Shown piece after piece: positions 1-11,157 of a stretch of 64,000 nt of DNA; position 1 is the stretch's first letter; every line of letters starts with the position of its first letter. Source of the DNA: Leptasterias polaris (Eukaryota > Echinodermata > Asteroidea > Forcipulatida > Asteriidae); contig JAZGTN010000179.1 in NCBI GenBank assembly GCA_037783415.1, forward strand, positions 288,001-352,000, in the 5' to 3' direction. The notes under the pieces are model-generated. The model had not been told where the DNA came from. It did not search any database and was given only the letters and a program-made list of their open reading frames with translations. The translations under genes and the position numbers were made by a program.

Positions 1-64
1 CATGGAATATTTAGTTGAAGATAAACGTGACTTATAATGGAATATTACTTATTAAACATTGCAG

Positions 65-2357
65 GGAAACAAGATGAGCGTTCTGATATGCTGAACATTC
101 CACCAGGAACCCACGCCTATCCCTTTCAATTTCAACTCCCCAATGGAATGCTGCCAGCTTCATTTGAACACAAATATGGGTACGTGAGGTACAACGTGAA
201 GGCAACACTGTTGCTCATTAGGACCTTTGTCAACAAATCCTTCAAAACAGAGAAGCTGTTCAGCGTGACTGGACCCATGGTGGACTTGAACACCATCGCA
301 GAAATACAGGTTCGTGTGGAGGGGAAATAGGCCTAAGTAAATTTCACATGACCTTATCTAGACAGATTGTGTGTCAAAACGAAACTAAAATTTACGAAGT
401 TAGTATAGTATGCTAGTATGTTAGTATGCTCTTAGTATAGTGAAAGAGGTTGACGACGTTTTATGTGAAAACCCCAAGAACGTAATTGTGTGCAAACCCA
501 CAAAGTAGCATGGTAAACCTTTGATGATTTTTGTTTCATCATTTGGGTTTGTCTTCTGCCCAGTCAAGAGTAGAGAACACGAAGGAGCTCTTCAACTGCT
601 GTGGATGTGGATCCACTGTCGAAGAATCAATTACCATCGGTTTACCAAAACAAGGGTATGTCCCCGGAGAGAGCTTGTTCATCACTGGTCAAGTGGACAA
701 TCGTGACAGGGAAGAATCGTGTGATTTTCACGCCAAACTTATTCAGGTACTATATCAATTATTCTTAATTCAGGTTTGAGATTTATTCAATCAGCTCCGT
801 TTCCTCAGAAGTTATCTTTTTGGAATATCAGCAACAAAAACCATCCTTTTCAATTTCAGACAATAACGTTCCGTTCGAGAAGCAATGAGAAATATGTGGA
901 GACGATCATCGGGGAAGTTTTGTATAGAGCAGCGTCTCCGCGAGGCAGGGTGATAGACTTCTGGCTGGGTCCGATCCTCATTCCTCCTGTACCACCTTCA
1001 GGTCTTCCTGGATGCAACATCATTGACATAGATTATCGCATTAAGGTGAGTTATAATTCTGTGTGTGTTACGTCCGAAGTGTGGACCTGAGAACAAAAGA
1101 GGTCAACACACTGTGTAGAGACTTGAAACACAGTATGGACTTACACACGCGCAGCGGCCACACATAGAATTACCATAATGGAGACATTTCCCCCATTTTT
1201 TTTCAACCTGTGAAACCTGTTAAGTTTAAGAGTCACTTTCAGAATGAAGGTTATAGTTTTAGATTTTGATAGGCGTAATAATCTTTGATCATGCTTCATG
1301 CAACTGTTATAGCGCCACCATGTGTTTAGACTTGACCAATGTCACATGTACTGAGTTGTTGAATAAAGTAGCCATCTTGAGTTTATGCTTAGTGCACATC
1401 TTGTCTCCAACGTTACAACTCTTACCATAGGCACAATTAATGTCAAAATAAGAACAAATCTAAGGTGAAAGATCTTCTATCTGAAAGTCAGACCAATTTT
1501 AAAGGTCTTGAGTGCTTATTCAAAGAAATAATACACGGAACAGCTTTGTGTTTGTTGACAAACACCTAATGGCTAGTTATTATCATTTTTGTTTTGGGTG
1601 GGGATAACCAGCCTCGGATCATTTCTTGCACCATTTACTTGACTGGCCAGTTTAGTAGAAAATAAGGCGATGATCCAAAGAGTGATACCAACCATACTAT
1701 ACTTATTTTGGGGAATCACTTTAAACATTTCTTGAGAACTCACCAACAGTTAAAATACATAACAATATCACACAGATGTTGTTTATTTTCATCAGTGTAA
1801 GAGTGGCGAAGGAAATTGGATGTTTCCAATAGCAATTGGCACAGTGCCTCTTCGTGCGCCGATGCCTGCTTCTAATCCAACTGCGCCACCAGCAAATACA
1901 CCGTACCCTTCGGCCGGTGTGACGGCATCAGACTTGTCCGTAGGAGTGGCAGTATTGGGTAAGACATGTCCCTCTCATTATCCTATTTCACATTTGAAGA
2001 CAACTAACTTCCTTAATATTGAGTAAAGGTGCAGTGACGGTTTCGCCTTAAACGGCACTGATATATACATTCTTGACTTCGAAATAGAATTTTCATAATT
2101 TGGATGCTCACATTTTGTTTTCCACATTAAGGCTAATTTATTTCAATAAAAAAATTATATTTCCCTTGTTTGTTTTCCCACGTCAAGCCCCTCCGTTTGG
2201 TGGTGAGGCTCCGCCCCCGAGTTACGAGCAGGCTGTCGGCCAAATAGACAGACTGACCAACGAAAGGAACGACGAGGATTACTTCCGCGACGATCTGTTC
2301 GTGCCTAGTTATCCGTACTTCAATCTTTCGGTTGACGTGCCACCAGATTCCCGCTAA
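65..2357 (+). CDS. Arrestin domain-containing protein (ARRDC/alpha-arrestin type), 3' five exons, 5' partial
   Basis: Alpha-arrestins are membrane-associated adaptors that bring NEDD4-family ubiquitin ligases to receptors and transporters. Five exons join in frame: 65-309, 564-746, 860-1045, 1796-1958 and 2188-2357, each with AG acceptors and GT donors, giving 314 complete codons before a TAA. Exon 1 carries the end of the N-terminal arrestin fold (PPGTHAYPFQFQLPNG, then the SFEHKYGYVRYNVKA signature). Exons 2-4 carry the C-terminal arrestin fold (GYVPGESLFITGQVDN). The last exon has a PPPSYEQA PPxY motif, the usual WW-domain ligand of NEDD4-type ligases. Family members are roughly 400 residues, so the first 80-100 residues should lie upstream of the window. 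A polyadenylation signal AATAAA follows at 2611. Only one PPxY is present where ARRDC2/3/4 and TXNIP usually have two. Which ARRDC paralogue it is cannot be settled here. Confidence 0.88.
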
Positions 2358-2610
2358 TCGCCACATGAAGTTCAAATGATACCTCTGCACTAATTCATTG
2401 CTTTAACTTGAATAGACATCGAGGTAACATTAGGTCGTGGGGTGAAAAGTATAAAATGTCTTTCCTTTGAAGGCCATCATCAAAGCTCCATGTAATATTT
2501 CAGGTCCAACCCGACCAAGGTGGATGACTGGTGAGCTTTTGTGCCCTTGGCTCTTTGCCAGATGTAGGCCTACGTGTTGTCTATAGCTTGATGGTGGATG
2601 AGAAATTAAT

Positions 2611-2616
2611 AATAAA
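2611..2616 (+). promoter_or_regulatory. Candidate polyadenylation signal of the arrestin gene
   Basis: AATAAA lies about 250 bases after the stop codon, within an A-rich run. It is the first canonical signal downstream of the gene. Confidence 0.5.
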
Positions 2617-2976
2617 AAAATTGTAAAAGCTTTAAACCGTACTATATATGGCTTTTTGGCCACAACATCATGTGCAAAATATTTTGTTTTAGAGTACTAT
2701 ATGTCCATAAAAAAATCCACAAAAACCCACCAAACAAAAATTACAATGAATATATATTTTTAATTTCCAAGAACAAATTGGGAAAGTGAATTTGATATAC
2801 GATGTTATTTTTTTGCCTAGGCAAAGAAGAAAAAAAGCAAGAACCATCAAATTGAACTAACATTTTTGATGGGTTCTGCTGATATGCATGTAGGCCTATA
2901 GCCTACTATTCATATTTGGCTACTTCTTAACCTGATTTAGTTGTATTTGCCCAAACATCCGAACCTGGACTCAACA

Positions 2977-3190
2977 GGGCCCAATTCCATGGCTCTGCTA
3001 ATACCGTAAGCAAAGAATCGGCGCTTACGGAAGCAGATAATTCTGCGCTTACCTCAAGCGTATTTTACGGATTAGTAGGCATTCTTCGCTTACACGTAAA
3101 TACGCTTCGAGGCTAAGCGCAGAATTATCTGCTTCGTAAGCGCCGATTCTTAGCTTACCGGTATTAGCAGAGCCATAGGAATTGGGCCCT
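2977..3190. repeat. Foldback element 1 (AATTCCATGGCTCTGCTAAT-type ends)
   Basis: An inverted repeat about 214 bases long. The left arm begins GGGCCCAATTCCATGGCTCT and the right arm ends with its near-complement before GGGCCC. Both arms contain the AGCAGATAATTCTGCGCTTA-like core. The same end motif recurs at about 45998 and 61190, so this is a dispersed family. Probably a non-autonomous element with no coding capacity. Confidence 0.8.
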
Positions 3191-3290
3191 GTTCCCTCAT
3201 AGGTTAACGTAGCATAATTGAAATGTTAATCGACGTGATGCTCACTTTTGAAGTTTCTCAAAATACAATTACATTTATAGCATTGTGTCC

Positions 3291-3456
3291 ACTGTATACG
3301 CCTCTCTTAATATTTATGCTCGAGTACGTCACAATTCTAACCCAAAACGAGGCCATAGGCGCAGCCACTGCAAGTGGTGGCGGACGCGCGCCTATAGCCT
3401 CATTTTAAGTAAGAATTATGACGTCATGCATGAATATTAAGAGAGGCGTATAGGCC
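3291..3456. repeat. Foldback element 2 (TATACGCCTCTCTTAATATT ends)
   Basis: The left arm starts TATACGCCTCTCTTAATATT near 3295 and the right arm ends AATATTAAGAGAGGCGTATA near 3453. The inner arms also pair (AACGAGGCCATAGGCG with CGCCTATAGCCTCATT). Arms are roughly 70 bases with a short loop. Confidence 0.8.
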
Positions 3457-3550
3457 TACCTGTTGTTTGTCACTGAAGGTGTTAATGAACGGATTTGATT
3501 TTAAGACAAATATTTGCATCATTCTTTTAAATGTCAATAGATAGTTCCCA

Positions 3551-3740
3551 GTAGACGCCATCTTTACGGGCAAATCGCATTTTGGCTTGCAGGCGCGTCA
3601 AGCGCTCAAATTATTAACGCAGCCGCGTCATTCACAAACCAATCATGCAATGAGTTTGGTGAAATGTGCGCGTGCTGCACGCCGTTCTCACGCGTAACGC
3701 ATGACTGTGTGTTCCAAATTGCCCGTAAAGATGGCCGACT
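3551..3740. repeat. Inverted-repeat element 3 (GCCATCTTTACGGGCAA ends)
   Basis: GCCATCTTTACGGGCAA near 3558 is mirrored by TTGCCCGTAAAGATGGC near 3718-3734. The ends are about 18-20 bases and the interior is CpG-rich. The same TTGCCCGTAAAGATGG string recurs at 23041-23056, so it is a dispersed family. Confidence 0.65.
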
Positions 3741-5500
3741 TACGTCCTACTGCAACAACCTATCTATAATACAGCTTCAAGCAATAATCCAAAAGGGATA
3801 TAGACTGGGTAAATATTAATTCAATTTGGGGGTTGAACTATATGTGCTGCCGCTACCCATGTTGTATTATTAGCTAGGACGTGATACCTGGTTACCGGGA
3901 GACCGCCAACATTAGGGCTAGATTTTGCAGTTGTGGTCCTAGTTTAAGTAAATGGGTACATTGGTAAATGGTATATTAAACTGAAAGGCAGTTACAACCA
4001 GAATCTAGAAAAGAAGAAGAAGGAAAATACAAACAAACAAACAAACCCCCAAATCTTGAAATATACCCATCAGATTTTAAGACTTTTTTATCAGAGCACC
4101 AACCAACATTAATTTTTTTTGTTTTTGTACCAATTTTAGTTTAAGTTTCTCACTATGTGCAATAAAGAAACTCCATCGTATAGACAAGCAAGCCGGGATG
4201 GTTATTGGTGCTGATATTCAGGGTATCTAAATCGCACAGAATCACGTCACTAACAAATTCAATGAAATCGTCTCCGACTCGACCCAGCCTCTCAACACTT
4301 TCATTCTTCAGAACAGACTGGGTGGGGGCTGCGCCACATCACCCTCAAAACTAAAAGACTGAAATCTTCATTTTTGTTTTACCATGGGCTGTTCAAATGT
4401 TTTGTCTAAGTATAATAAATAACTATATGTTTTGCATATTTGTTATCCTCCCTCTCTCTCTCTCTCAGCTTCATCCCATCTCCCCCTCGCTAAACACTAC
4501 CTACCCTCTTCCCTTCAGATTGCCATCATCTCCCCTTTCCCGCCTTGGTGAGTTGTATGATATATTATATTTAAATTGTGTGCTGTTAGTGACAATTGTC
4601 TTGTACTTTCTTAGTGCTTTTTATGCTTGATTAAAAAAGTTCATGTATTATAATTGTGTCTACTGCTTCGACTTGTAAGAAAACTCCCTTTAAAACCTTG
4701 CACTGAGTTTGACTGTCAATGGTCGGTGTCACAAGTCAAGAAAAACATAACAGCACCCACGTGGTAAATCCCAGGCATGCGATAGTCCATGATATCCTCA
4801 GCAGTACCATTACACACAGTCTGAAAGGGGTGTCAATCAACAGGGATCGATGACTTGGGTCAGAGGGGCTGAGAAAAAAATTCTCCCATTGCGCCTTTGC
4901 TTTAGTTTGTACACAAAGCAATGGCCGCCTGGCTAATGTCAATGACACCGAGGTCACGCGCGTGGTCGCCAAAAGTCCTGGATCCATTGAGTTGATTGAA
5001 AACATCTGTTCCCTAGCTGGGAGTCATTTGATGTCTTGCTGTCATTTCTGCGGTTAGAAAATGGGAGATAAGCCCTTGCAAGCCCTCTTAAGTGATTTAT
5101 TACGTGTGCCAGTCACCACTGACAACCATCCAAAAATACGTTAGGTCGAAAAGGTGCCGCGTTTGAAGGTTTTAATTAAGCATTTGGCGTTGGTTGATAT
5201 GGGAATTTTGGGGTGGTCAATACGATATTGCCTGAAACAGGTGCCCTCCTCTGGGGTCGCGAGTTAAGGTAGGTGGTAGCAGATTTACGATACTGATTTG
5301 TACTTTTTTGCATTTTTGATGCAGACAAACAGCCTCGATCTCAGACTTAAAATCAAGTCTACTAATCCACTAGCCTGAACATCTGACTCTGACGTCACAC
5401 TTCGAGGCTCGTGAATAACGCTAGATACCTGCCTGACTGGATGCTGCCAGATGTACCTTTGACCTCACATTCATTTCACACAAAGATTCCAAGTCAATTC

Positions 5501-5600
5501 ACACTTTCTTGTACACATAATGAATAAAACAACATTATTTACATGTTTGTACACTTTCTTGTACACATAATGAATAAAACAACATTATTTACATGTTTGT
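5501..5600. repeat. Perfect tandem duplication, 50-base unit x 2
   Basis: A 50-base unit beginning ACACTTTCTTGTACACATAA occurs twice back to back with no differences seen. Identity implies a recent duplication or strand slippage. Confidence 0.9.
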
Positions 5601-6464
5601 ACAAACATTACGCACACACAACAGGCAGACGATCTTATAAAGTGCAAACTGACAAATAATATCAACTCGGAACAATCATAACACAGATGAAAAGCTTACG
5701 TCTATATATGCACGTTTATCCAATGCAATCATTGTATTCAATGAAATCATATTGGACGCGCCTGTCCTTGCGGATAAAGACTGGGGACGAGTCTACTAAT
5801 CCACCTGCCTCAATAACGCCCACATTGTGCCAATTCCAGAGAAACAAGTTTCTATTTCATTCTTATTTGTATCTTTGGCTTATGACGCATTCGAAAGAAA
5901 AACAATTCGTTACATTGAATGATTCATAGTGTGCATGGTATAGATGGTCAATATCAGTTTCGGTTGTCAGTTCTTCTCTGAATATGATTTGTTGGCCATA
6001 TGGTTCTTTTAGGAACAGTGGTAATCATTGGGCGCATGAAGCGGTGGAAAATTTGGGCTATTTGATGTATCAAACATTAATTTGTGCATACCCCGATCTC
6101 AGGGGGGTGGGGCAAGAGGTGGGGCACTCGTTCTGAGCGGGGGGAGGGGGCACTAGAGGGCCGATCTTTGATTGTTGATGGTACGGTATGTTTAGCATAA
6201 AATAAACAAAACAAAACTAATCTGAACTGAAAGTCGGTTTGCTGACAACCCGTTCAAAATTAGTTTTACCGAAAGGGAAAGTAGATCGATGCTATCTAGC
6301 GGCCCGAGTTCTTAGAGCGAGAAAACACTGGAAAACGAAATCAGTGCACACAGAGAATTCAGCTGCACATGATGTACAGAATATTCATTGTACAAGGTGA
6401 TTTTTAAATTTAAAATTTAAGCCAGCCAAGGGCCGTCATATTGTCTTTGTGAACAGCTAGAGAA

Positions 6465-7454
6465 ATGGCTCTCATCAGCTTCATATATAATCGCGGTTTG
6501 GTAATGATGGTCTTACTCACGGTCGTGTTTAATGACTTTGCCAATGCTCAACGAGAAGTTCGACTTGTCGAGGGACCAAAAAACAAAACTGTAATTCTCG
6601 GTGGAACAGCAGAGCTTAAATGTACTGTTTCGATAATAACAAAAAAGTATGGACTTTCTGTTAATCTGATGTGGGAACATTTGGCGTCTAGAATGGTTTA
6701 TACTGACGGGAATGACTGTTCCCATACCGACCGTTGCGTGTGTGTAGAAAACAACTTTGATGGGGACAATTTGAACACTCTGCTGAAAATAAGAAATGTA
6801 AATCTGGAAGATGCAGGGACCTACTCTTGTGGCTTCGTTTTTGACGGGAGTGATGTATTTACTTTCCTTGCAGAGGGTGATGTTGTTGTGTCCATCAGTA
6901 CAACACCCACACCGCCAGTCACATCCAAACAACTGCATGAAGAACCGCCGTCAAGTACAGTTTCATCAGCCGTTAAAATTGCGGTTGTTTCCGCAATTTC
7001 GTGCTTGTTAATTGGGCTTGTCATCGGTCTTGTTGTTGTTCTGCTTCGATGTAAAAGAAGGCTGCGATCGGGAATGTCGTCTCAGCAACCCGATCAAGCA
7101 CACTCCCGAAAGACTACTTCATCACAGGACCAGGCACCAGTCGTGTTTAATAAAGGTGGAGAATGTCCAACTTACGAAAATGAGGCCCCTAAGAAGGTAA
7201 AAGCACAGCAGTCGTCTTGCGGGGGATTGGTACGGGAATACCAAAACACGGGTCCAGCGAAAAAAGCAGGCTTCTCGTCGAAGACGGTTTACGAAAACGC
7301 ACCATGTCGTATGACCGACAACACCTACGACAACACTGTGGCACAAAGAGCGTTGCCTTCGTCTATGAGAGACACATGTGAGGATCAACAAGTCTATATG
7401 AATCACCAGGTAAAGATAATGAAGGGAAAGATGCATCAGGGACCGCAGAAATGA
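6465..7454 (+). CDS. Single-Ig-domain type I membrane receptor with five YxN tail motifs, intronless
   Basis: A 329-residue protein in one open exon. Residues 1-28 form a signal peptide with likely cleavage after ANA. Residues 30-145 form one V-type immunoglobulin domain: C53 and C122 for the core disulfide, W70, and the DAGTYSC motif. C85, C91 and C93 form an extra cysteine cluster in the mid loop. A short Thr/Pro/Ser stalk follows. Residues 169-195 are a membrane helix, then an RCKRRLR stop-transfer. The tail has tyrosines at 237, 259, 276, 288 and 311, in YENE, YQNT, YENA, YDNT and YMNH. Phosphorylated YxN is the known Grb2 SH2-binding consensus, so the tail looks like an adaptor-docking scaffold. 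No kinase domain or ITIM consensus is seen. The start codon context is GAGAAATGG. It is not assignable to a named vertebrate gene; ligand and cell type are unknown. Lack of introns is unusual for an Ig receptor. Confidence 0.82.
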   Translation: MALISFIYNRGLVMMVLLTVVFNDFANAQREVRLVEGPKNKTVILGGTAELKCTVSIITKKYGLSVNLMWEHLASRMVYTDGNDCSHTDRCVCVENNFDGDNLNTLLKIRNVNLEDAGTYSCGFVFDGSDVFTFLAEGDVVVSISTTPTPPVTSKQLHEEPPSSTVSSAVKIAVVSAISCLLIGLVIGLVVVLLRCKRRLRSGMSSQQPDQAHSRKTTSSQDQAPVVFNKGGECPTYENEAPKKVKAQQSSCGGLVREYQNTGPAKKAGFSSKTVYENAPCRMTDNTYDNTVAQRALPSSMRDTCEDQQVYMNHQVKIMKGKMHQGPQK

Positions 7455-7599
7455 TCAAGGGCATGTCATGCAATACCGGTAACTCGTTTCTGATTATAAT
7501 CGACTGTGTGCTTAACACAAATCATTTATATGCTGATCTACACATCTTTTTTTGTCATAACAAGTCTTCCGAGGTCCTTCAAAAAGTGTCAAAAGTCGA

Positions 7600-8420
7600 A
7601 GACTTCATAACTATCAGGTACAGGCCTGGATGTCATCAAATTTTCTCAAACTCAACGCTGACAATCGGATTCAGAGCATAACTTGCTGATAATCTTCCAT
7701 CTGTGAAAGTTGCTGGAGCTGACGTCTTAGTCGAAACCAAGCCAGTCAGAAATCTTGGGATCATGTTTGACCCTGCGATGACCATGTCTGCGCATGTGTC
7801 GAGACCACAAACTCTTACCTCAACACTGTATGGAAGAGCCCGACTGCATGCTGACTGTCGATGCAATCAGGCTGGTAGTGCACACTTTGATCACTTGAAG
7901 ACTTGACACTCTTTTGACTGGACTGAGTTAGTGAAAAACTCAAAAGGAGGCCCAAATGAGGTTCATCGAACTGATAGGACTAATTACAAACAAACGCAAG
8001 TTTGACTTTATCACCCCAGAACTCGTCAAACTACACTGGCTCTCAAATCAACAAAGAATGACTTCAAGGTCATCGTTCTCATGTTTAAAGCCTTTCTTTA
8101 ACAGGTCCCTGGTTGCATTATGGACAAGTTTAGTGCTGGACGGAGAAGGTAACCTCGACCAAACAGCTCCTTATGCGAAAAACGAGACGCTTCACTAAGT
8201 TTTGCCGATAGAGCCTTCTCAGTCTATAATTATGAACGCAAACTCTGGATTAAAATCACATTTGATTAGGGACGCAACATCCTTCAACTCATAGACACTT
8301 GAAAAGCCCACTTGTTTCAGGAGATCTAACATCAATAATGTATTTATTTCTTCTGTGCCTCAGCGCTTTTGAACAAACCTTTGATAAACTTTGATGATTG
8401 ATTAAGTGAGTGATTGATTG
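7600..8420 (+). mobile_element. Decayed non-LTR retrotransposon 3' end (L2/CR1-like reverse transcriptase C-terminus)
   Basis: Translated pieces in shifting frames match the order of an L2/CR1-type RT tail: an AWMSSNFLKLN-like segment, then VRNLGIMFDPAMTMSAHVS (the LGv.fD..ltm..Hv motif), then ITPELVKLHWLSNQQRM (the LHWLPv motif). TGATTGATTGAT repeats near 8396-8424 resemble the short 3' repeats of this group. Frameshifts and stops show it is dead. Confidence 0.75.
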
Positions 8421-9127
8421 ATTTAATGAACTCTTATCACCGAGCTAGCGATCGGCAATCTAGAACTTAGAAGTTATGAAACTTAGTGAGGAGTGTCTTT
8501 GGTTCAATTCCCACTGGAAGGTGCCTTCATGTGACAGATCTGCTACTCAGAAAGAACTAATCCAAGTGTTTAATGTCCATATTATACGCCCTACGTGTGG
8601 GGATAACTAGACAATTTCAATTGATAGGGATGGCTGGGCGGGCGGGAGTGAAACAATACAATAATTGAGGAGCTTTTGATGTTATAAGTAAAAGGAGTGA
8701 TTGCACATTGTCGTCAGTGACGAAACTATCGTAACTTTAGGGGGCACACTTGGAATGCACAATTTTTTGTTATAGAGGCAATTTACTTAAATTCATATAC
8801 GTTTATTTTTCAATGTCATCATTAATGAACAACGAATTATAAAACATTATTACATCATATTATCAAAGAAATAATCTCGTGTTACTTACAATGTACACAA
8901 ATATGATGAATAAAGTTATCAAGGCTTACTATACAGGAGGAGGAAGACAACATTTAGGTTTGGGTGAAGCGCTGCTTTTATACCCGAACCTATTGACAGA
9001 CAAACGAAGACAGGACAAAGGACTAAGACAGACAAAGACACAAGACAACTTACTATGTACTACAGCAAATAAGGAAGACAACCATAACTAAATACGTCTT
9101 TAACCACCTCCACCCTCAGATTAGTTA

Positions 9128-9490
9128 TTAGCATGAGTATGCATTGAAAATGTGCTTTTTCAGACGTTGAATAAATATTGGGAGAGAACGTGACTTTTTT
9201 ATGGGGTCTTTTAGGTCGTTCCAGAAAGTAACACCACGTTGGACAAGGCCATTTTTATATAATGATGTTCTATTAAAACAGACGAAGATATTTTTCTTAG
9301 AAGCATTTCGGGTATTATATGAATGAATGTTTGACGCTAACAGAAAGCATGAGTTAAAACACAGTGGCAATGCATTATTCATATACCTGAACATAAATTT
9401 GCCTAAGCTTAAATTATATAAATCTGCCAGTTTTAGCACTTTAAGTTTTAAAAATAACGGAGCAGTATGATCACAATACCCAACGTTACA
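9128..9490 (-). mobile_element. LINE reverse-transcriptase C-terminal fragment, minus strand
   Basis: An open stretch of about 103 codons plus upstream in-frame sequence reads as a LINE RT tail: LKLADLYNLSLGKFMF, then the HSYNTRNASK motif, then a GVTFWNDLKDPIKKSRSL segment. These are typical of the C-terminus of CR1/Rex-like elements. It is 5' truncated. The frame is still open, so it is younger than the relic at 7600. Confidence 0.75.
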
Positions 9491-10274
9491 TAATGCCTAG
9501 TTTCCATTTGCATTTTTTAAACAAGCCCCATTTCAGCGGTACGTCCTTGTTATGCGATTTACTATTTTTTATGAATATAAAAACAAGTATAGGCCTACAC
9601 TGTCTCAGTGTAAATGTAAATAGTTTTATTGGAATTTATTATCACATTATTAAAAAAATTACATTATTGTTTACTCTGATAGTGTTATATCTGAAAAGTC
9701 AATATTTCTAATGGACGGGGGCACCAGGGGGCATGGTCGTCGATTGGGGGCCTGGGCACCATCATTCAGTACTTGAATTTAATTATTTTCTTTTAGAAAA
9801 CTAATTAAAAAAACTTATTATAGATACACAAAAATATATGCAGCATGTTGATTCAATAATGCAATAAATCAGTGGCAAAAGCGGCTCGCAGTTAGTTGAC
9901 ATGCACACGACCTATACGTCATTGGACATGAGGAGGGTTTCGATTAAAATTGCAATTGATCATAATACGCGTGGCTGAACCCCCGTATAAAATAACTGAA
10001 TTAAAATTTTGGAGGCCCTCGGAATGTTTGGATAAGGAAGTTTACTTTTAGGGATTTTGGGTCCAACTATTGTTAGGATTATTTATAGTGACTCTCAGTT
10101 GTGTGAGGTCGAATTTTGGGTCCTTTTTTCCAAACCGTTGGCTTGGGATCTCGGGCTCCGGTGTCATGAGGAAATCTGTCCCCCGGAGATTCTTTCCCCC
10201 ATAATGAGAAATTAACGTGGGCTGAAGGAGGATTGTTCAAAAGAGGGAAGAAGTTTGTACACAGTTCGCCATGT

Positions 10275-10293
10275 GGGGGGGGGGGGGGGGGGG
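10275..10293. repeat. Poly-G tract
   Basis: An uninterrupted G run of about 19 bases, followed by TGGGGG. Length is likely unreliable in assembly. Confidence 0.85.
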
Positions 10294-11157
10294 TGGGGGA
10301 CACACAAAATCTCCTACCAAACCGGAGCCAATGCCACTATTACCCCCAAGGGATTATTTTACGGCACACCCAGTTGAATTACGTCTGATAGCGCCCTCTT
10401 TTGGTGGCTTTCAAGGGCGCCACCAATAGTTGTATTTTGTTTCATTGCGGTTACTAAAAACATCAGCGATCACTGTGCATAGCTTTGTTTGTTTTTTCCA
10501 AAGTGCTCCCGTAAAGTAATGGAAATCAGGTATTGCAACTTAATGAATAAGATGTAATGTGTTATCGTACGTGGTCTAAATGTATTGTGTTAAATAAAAA
10601 ATAAGAAGCAACAAAAAAGTCATGAGATTGAGAGTGTATAGTGTCAGTTACTCACTTTACTGTCACAGTGTCACGTGTGTGTCAGTCACTCTGATCCAGT
10701 AACTAAGTGTTAATGTTAGTTAGACAGCTAGGCTGAGAGGACCGTGAGTGTTTTTGCCAGTTAGTTGACTGAACATGATGGTGAAGGGACCATCACCATG
10801 CAGTCCACGCCACGGAAGTTCATGATGGATTGACTTGGTTTTTGTAAACTTATTTCATTATCTTCGTCAAACTCAAAACAAATGGGACTCTATAATATTG
10901 AAGTCATCGAAGATCGGTGCGTGGTGTGAAAGTTTCAATGTCCATCACGTTTTAATATATGTTTGCATATTTCTTATAAACAAAGGAAGGTAATTAGGGC
11001 ATCAGTTGATTATGGAATATATTTTTTTTTTTTCAATTCAAAGAAAAAGGCATACTACTAGTACTACATCGAAAACCGGACAGGGGAGGATACTACTTAC
11101 TAGTACACTAGTACGTAGTGAAACTAGTAGTACGTAGGGTTCAATATCTAATGAATA

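Larger units (their letters stand above)
2358..6464. other. Intergenic region between the arrestin and Ig-receptor genes
   Basis: No convincing coding exon is seen. It holds the arrestin 3' UTR, three consecutive foldback elements (2977-3737), a SINE fragment near 3890, a CT-rich patch near 4450 and a 50-base tandem duplication (5501-5600). The last few hundred bases before 6465 should include the Ig-gene promoter, but I see no clear TATA box. Confidence 0.6.
7455..11157. other. Intergenic repeat-rich region between the Ig-receptor and LRRC61 genes
   Basis: It contains two LINE 3'-end relics (about 7600-8420 plus strand, 9128-9490 minus strand) and a poly-G tract near 10275-10293. Short CTAGTA-rich sequence lies just before the next gene, around 11057-11140. 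No host exon was recognised. The Ig-gene 3' UTR runs into the first LINE relic within about 150 bases. Confidence 0.6.

Noticed and set aside
6513..6938. 141-codon minus-strand open frame
   Set aside because: It is the shadow of the Ig-receptor gene, whose sense frame has a signal peptide, Ig motifs and a membrane helix.
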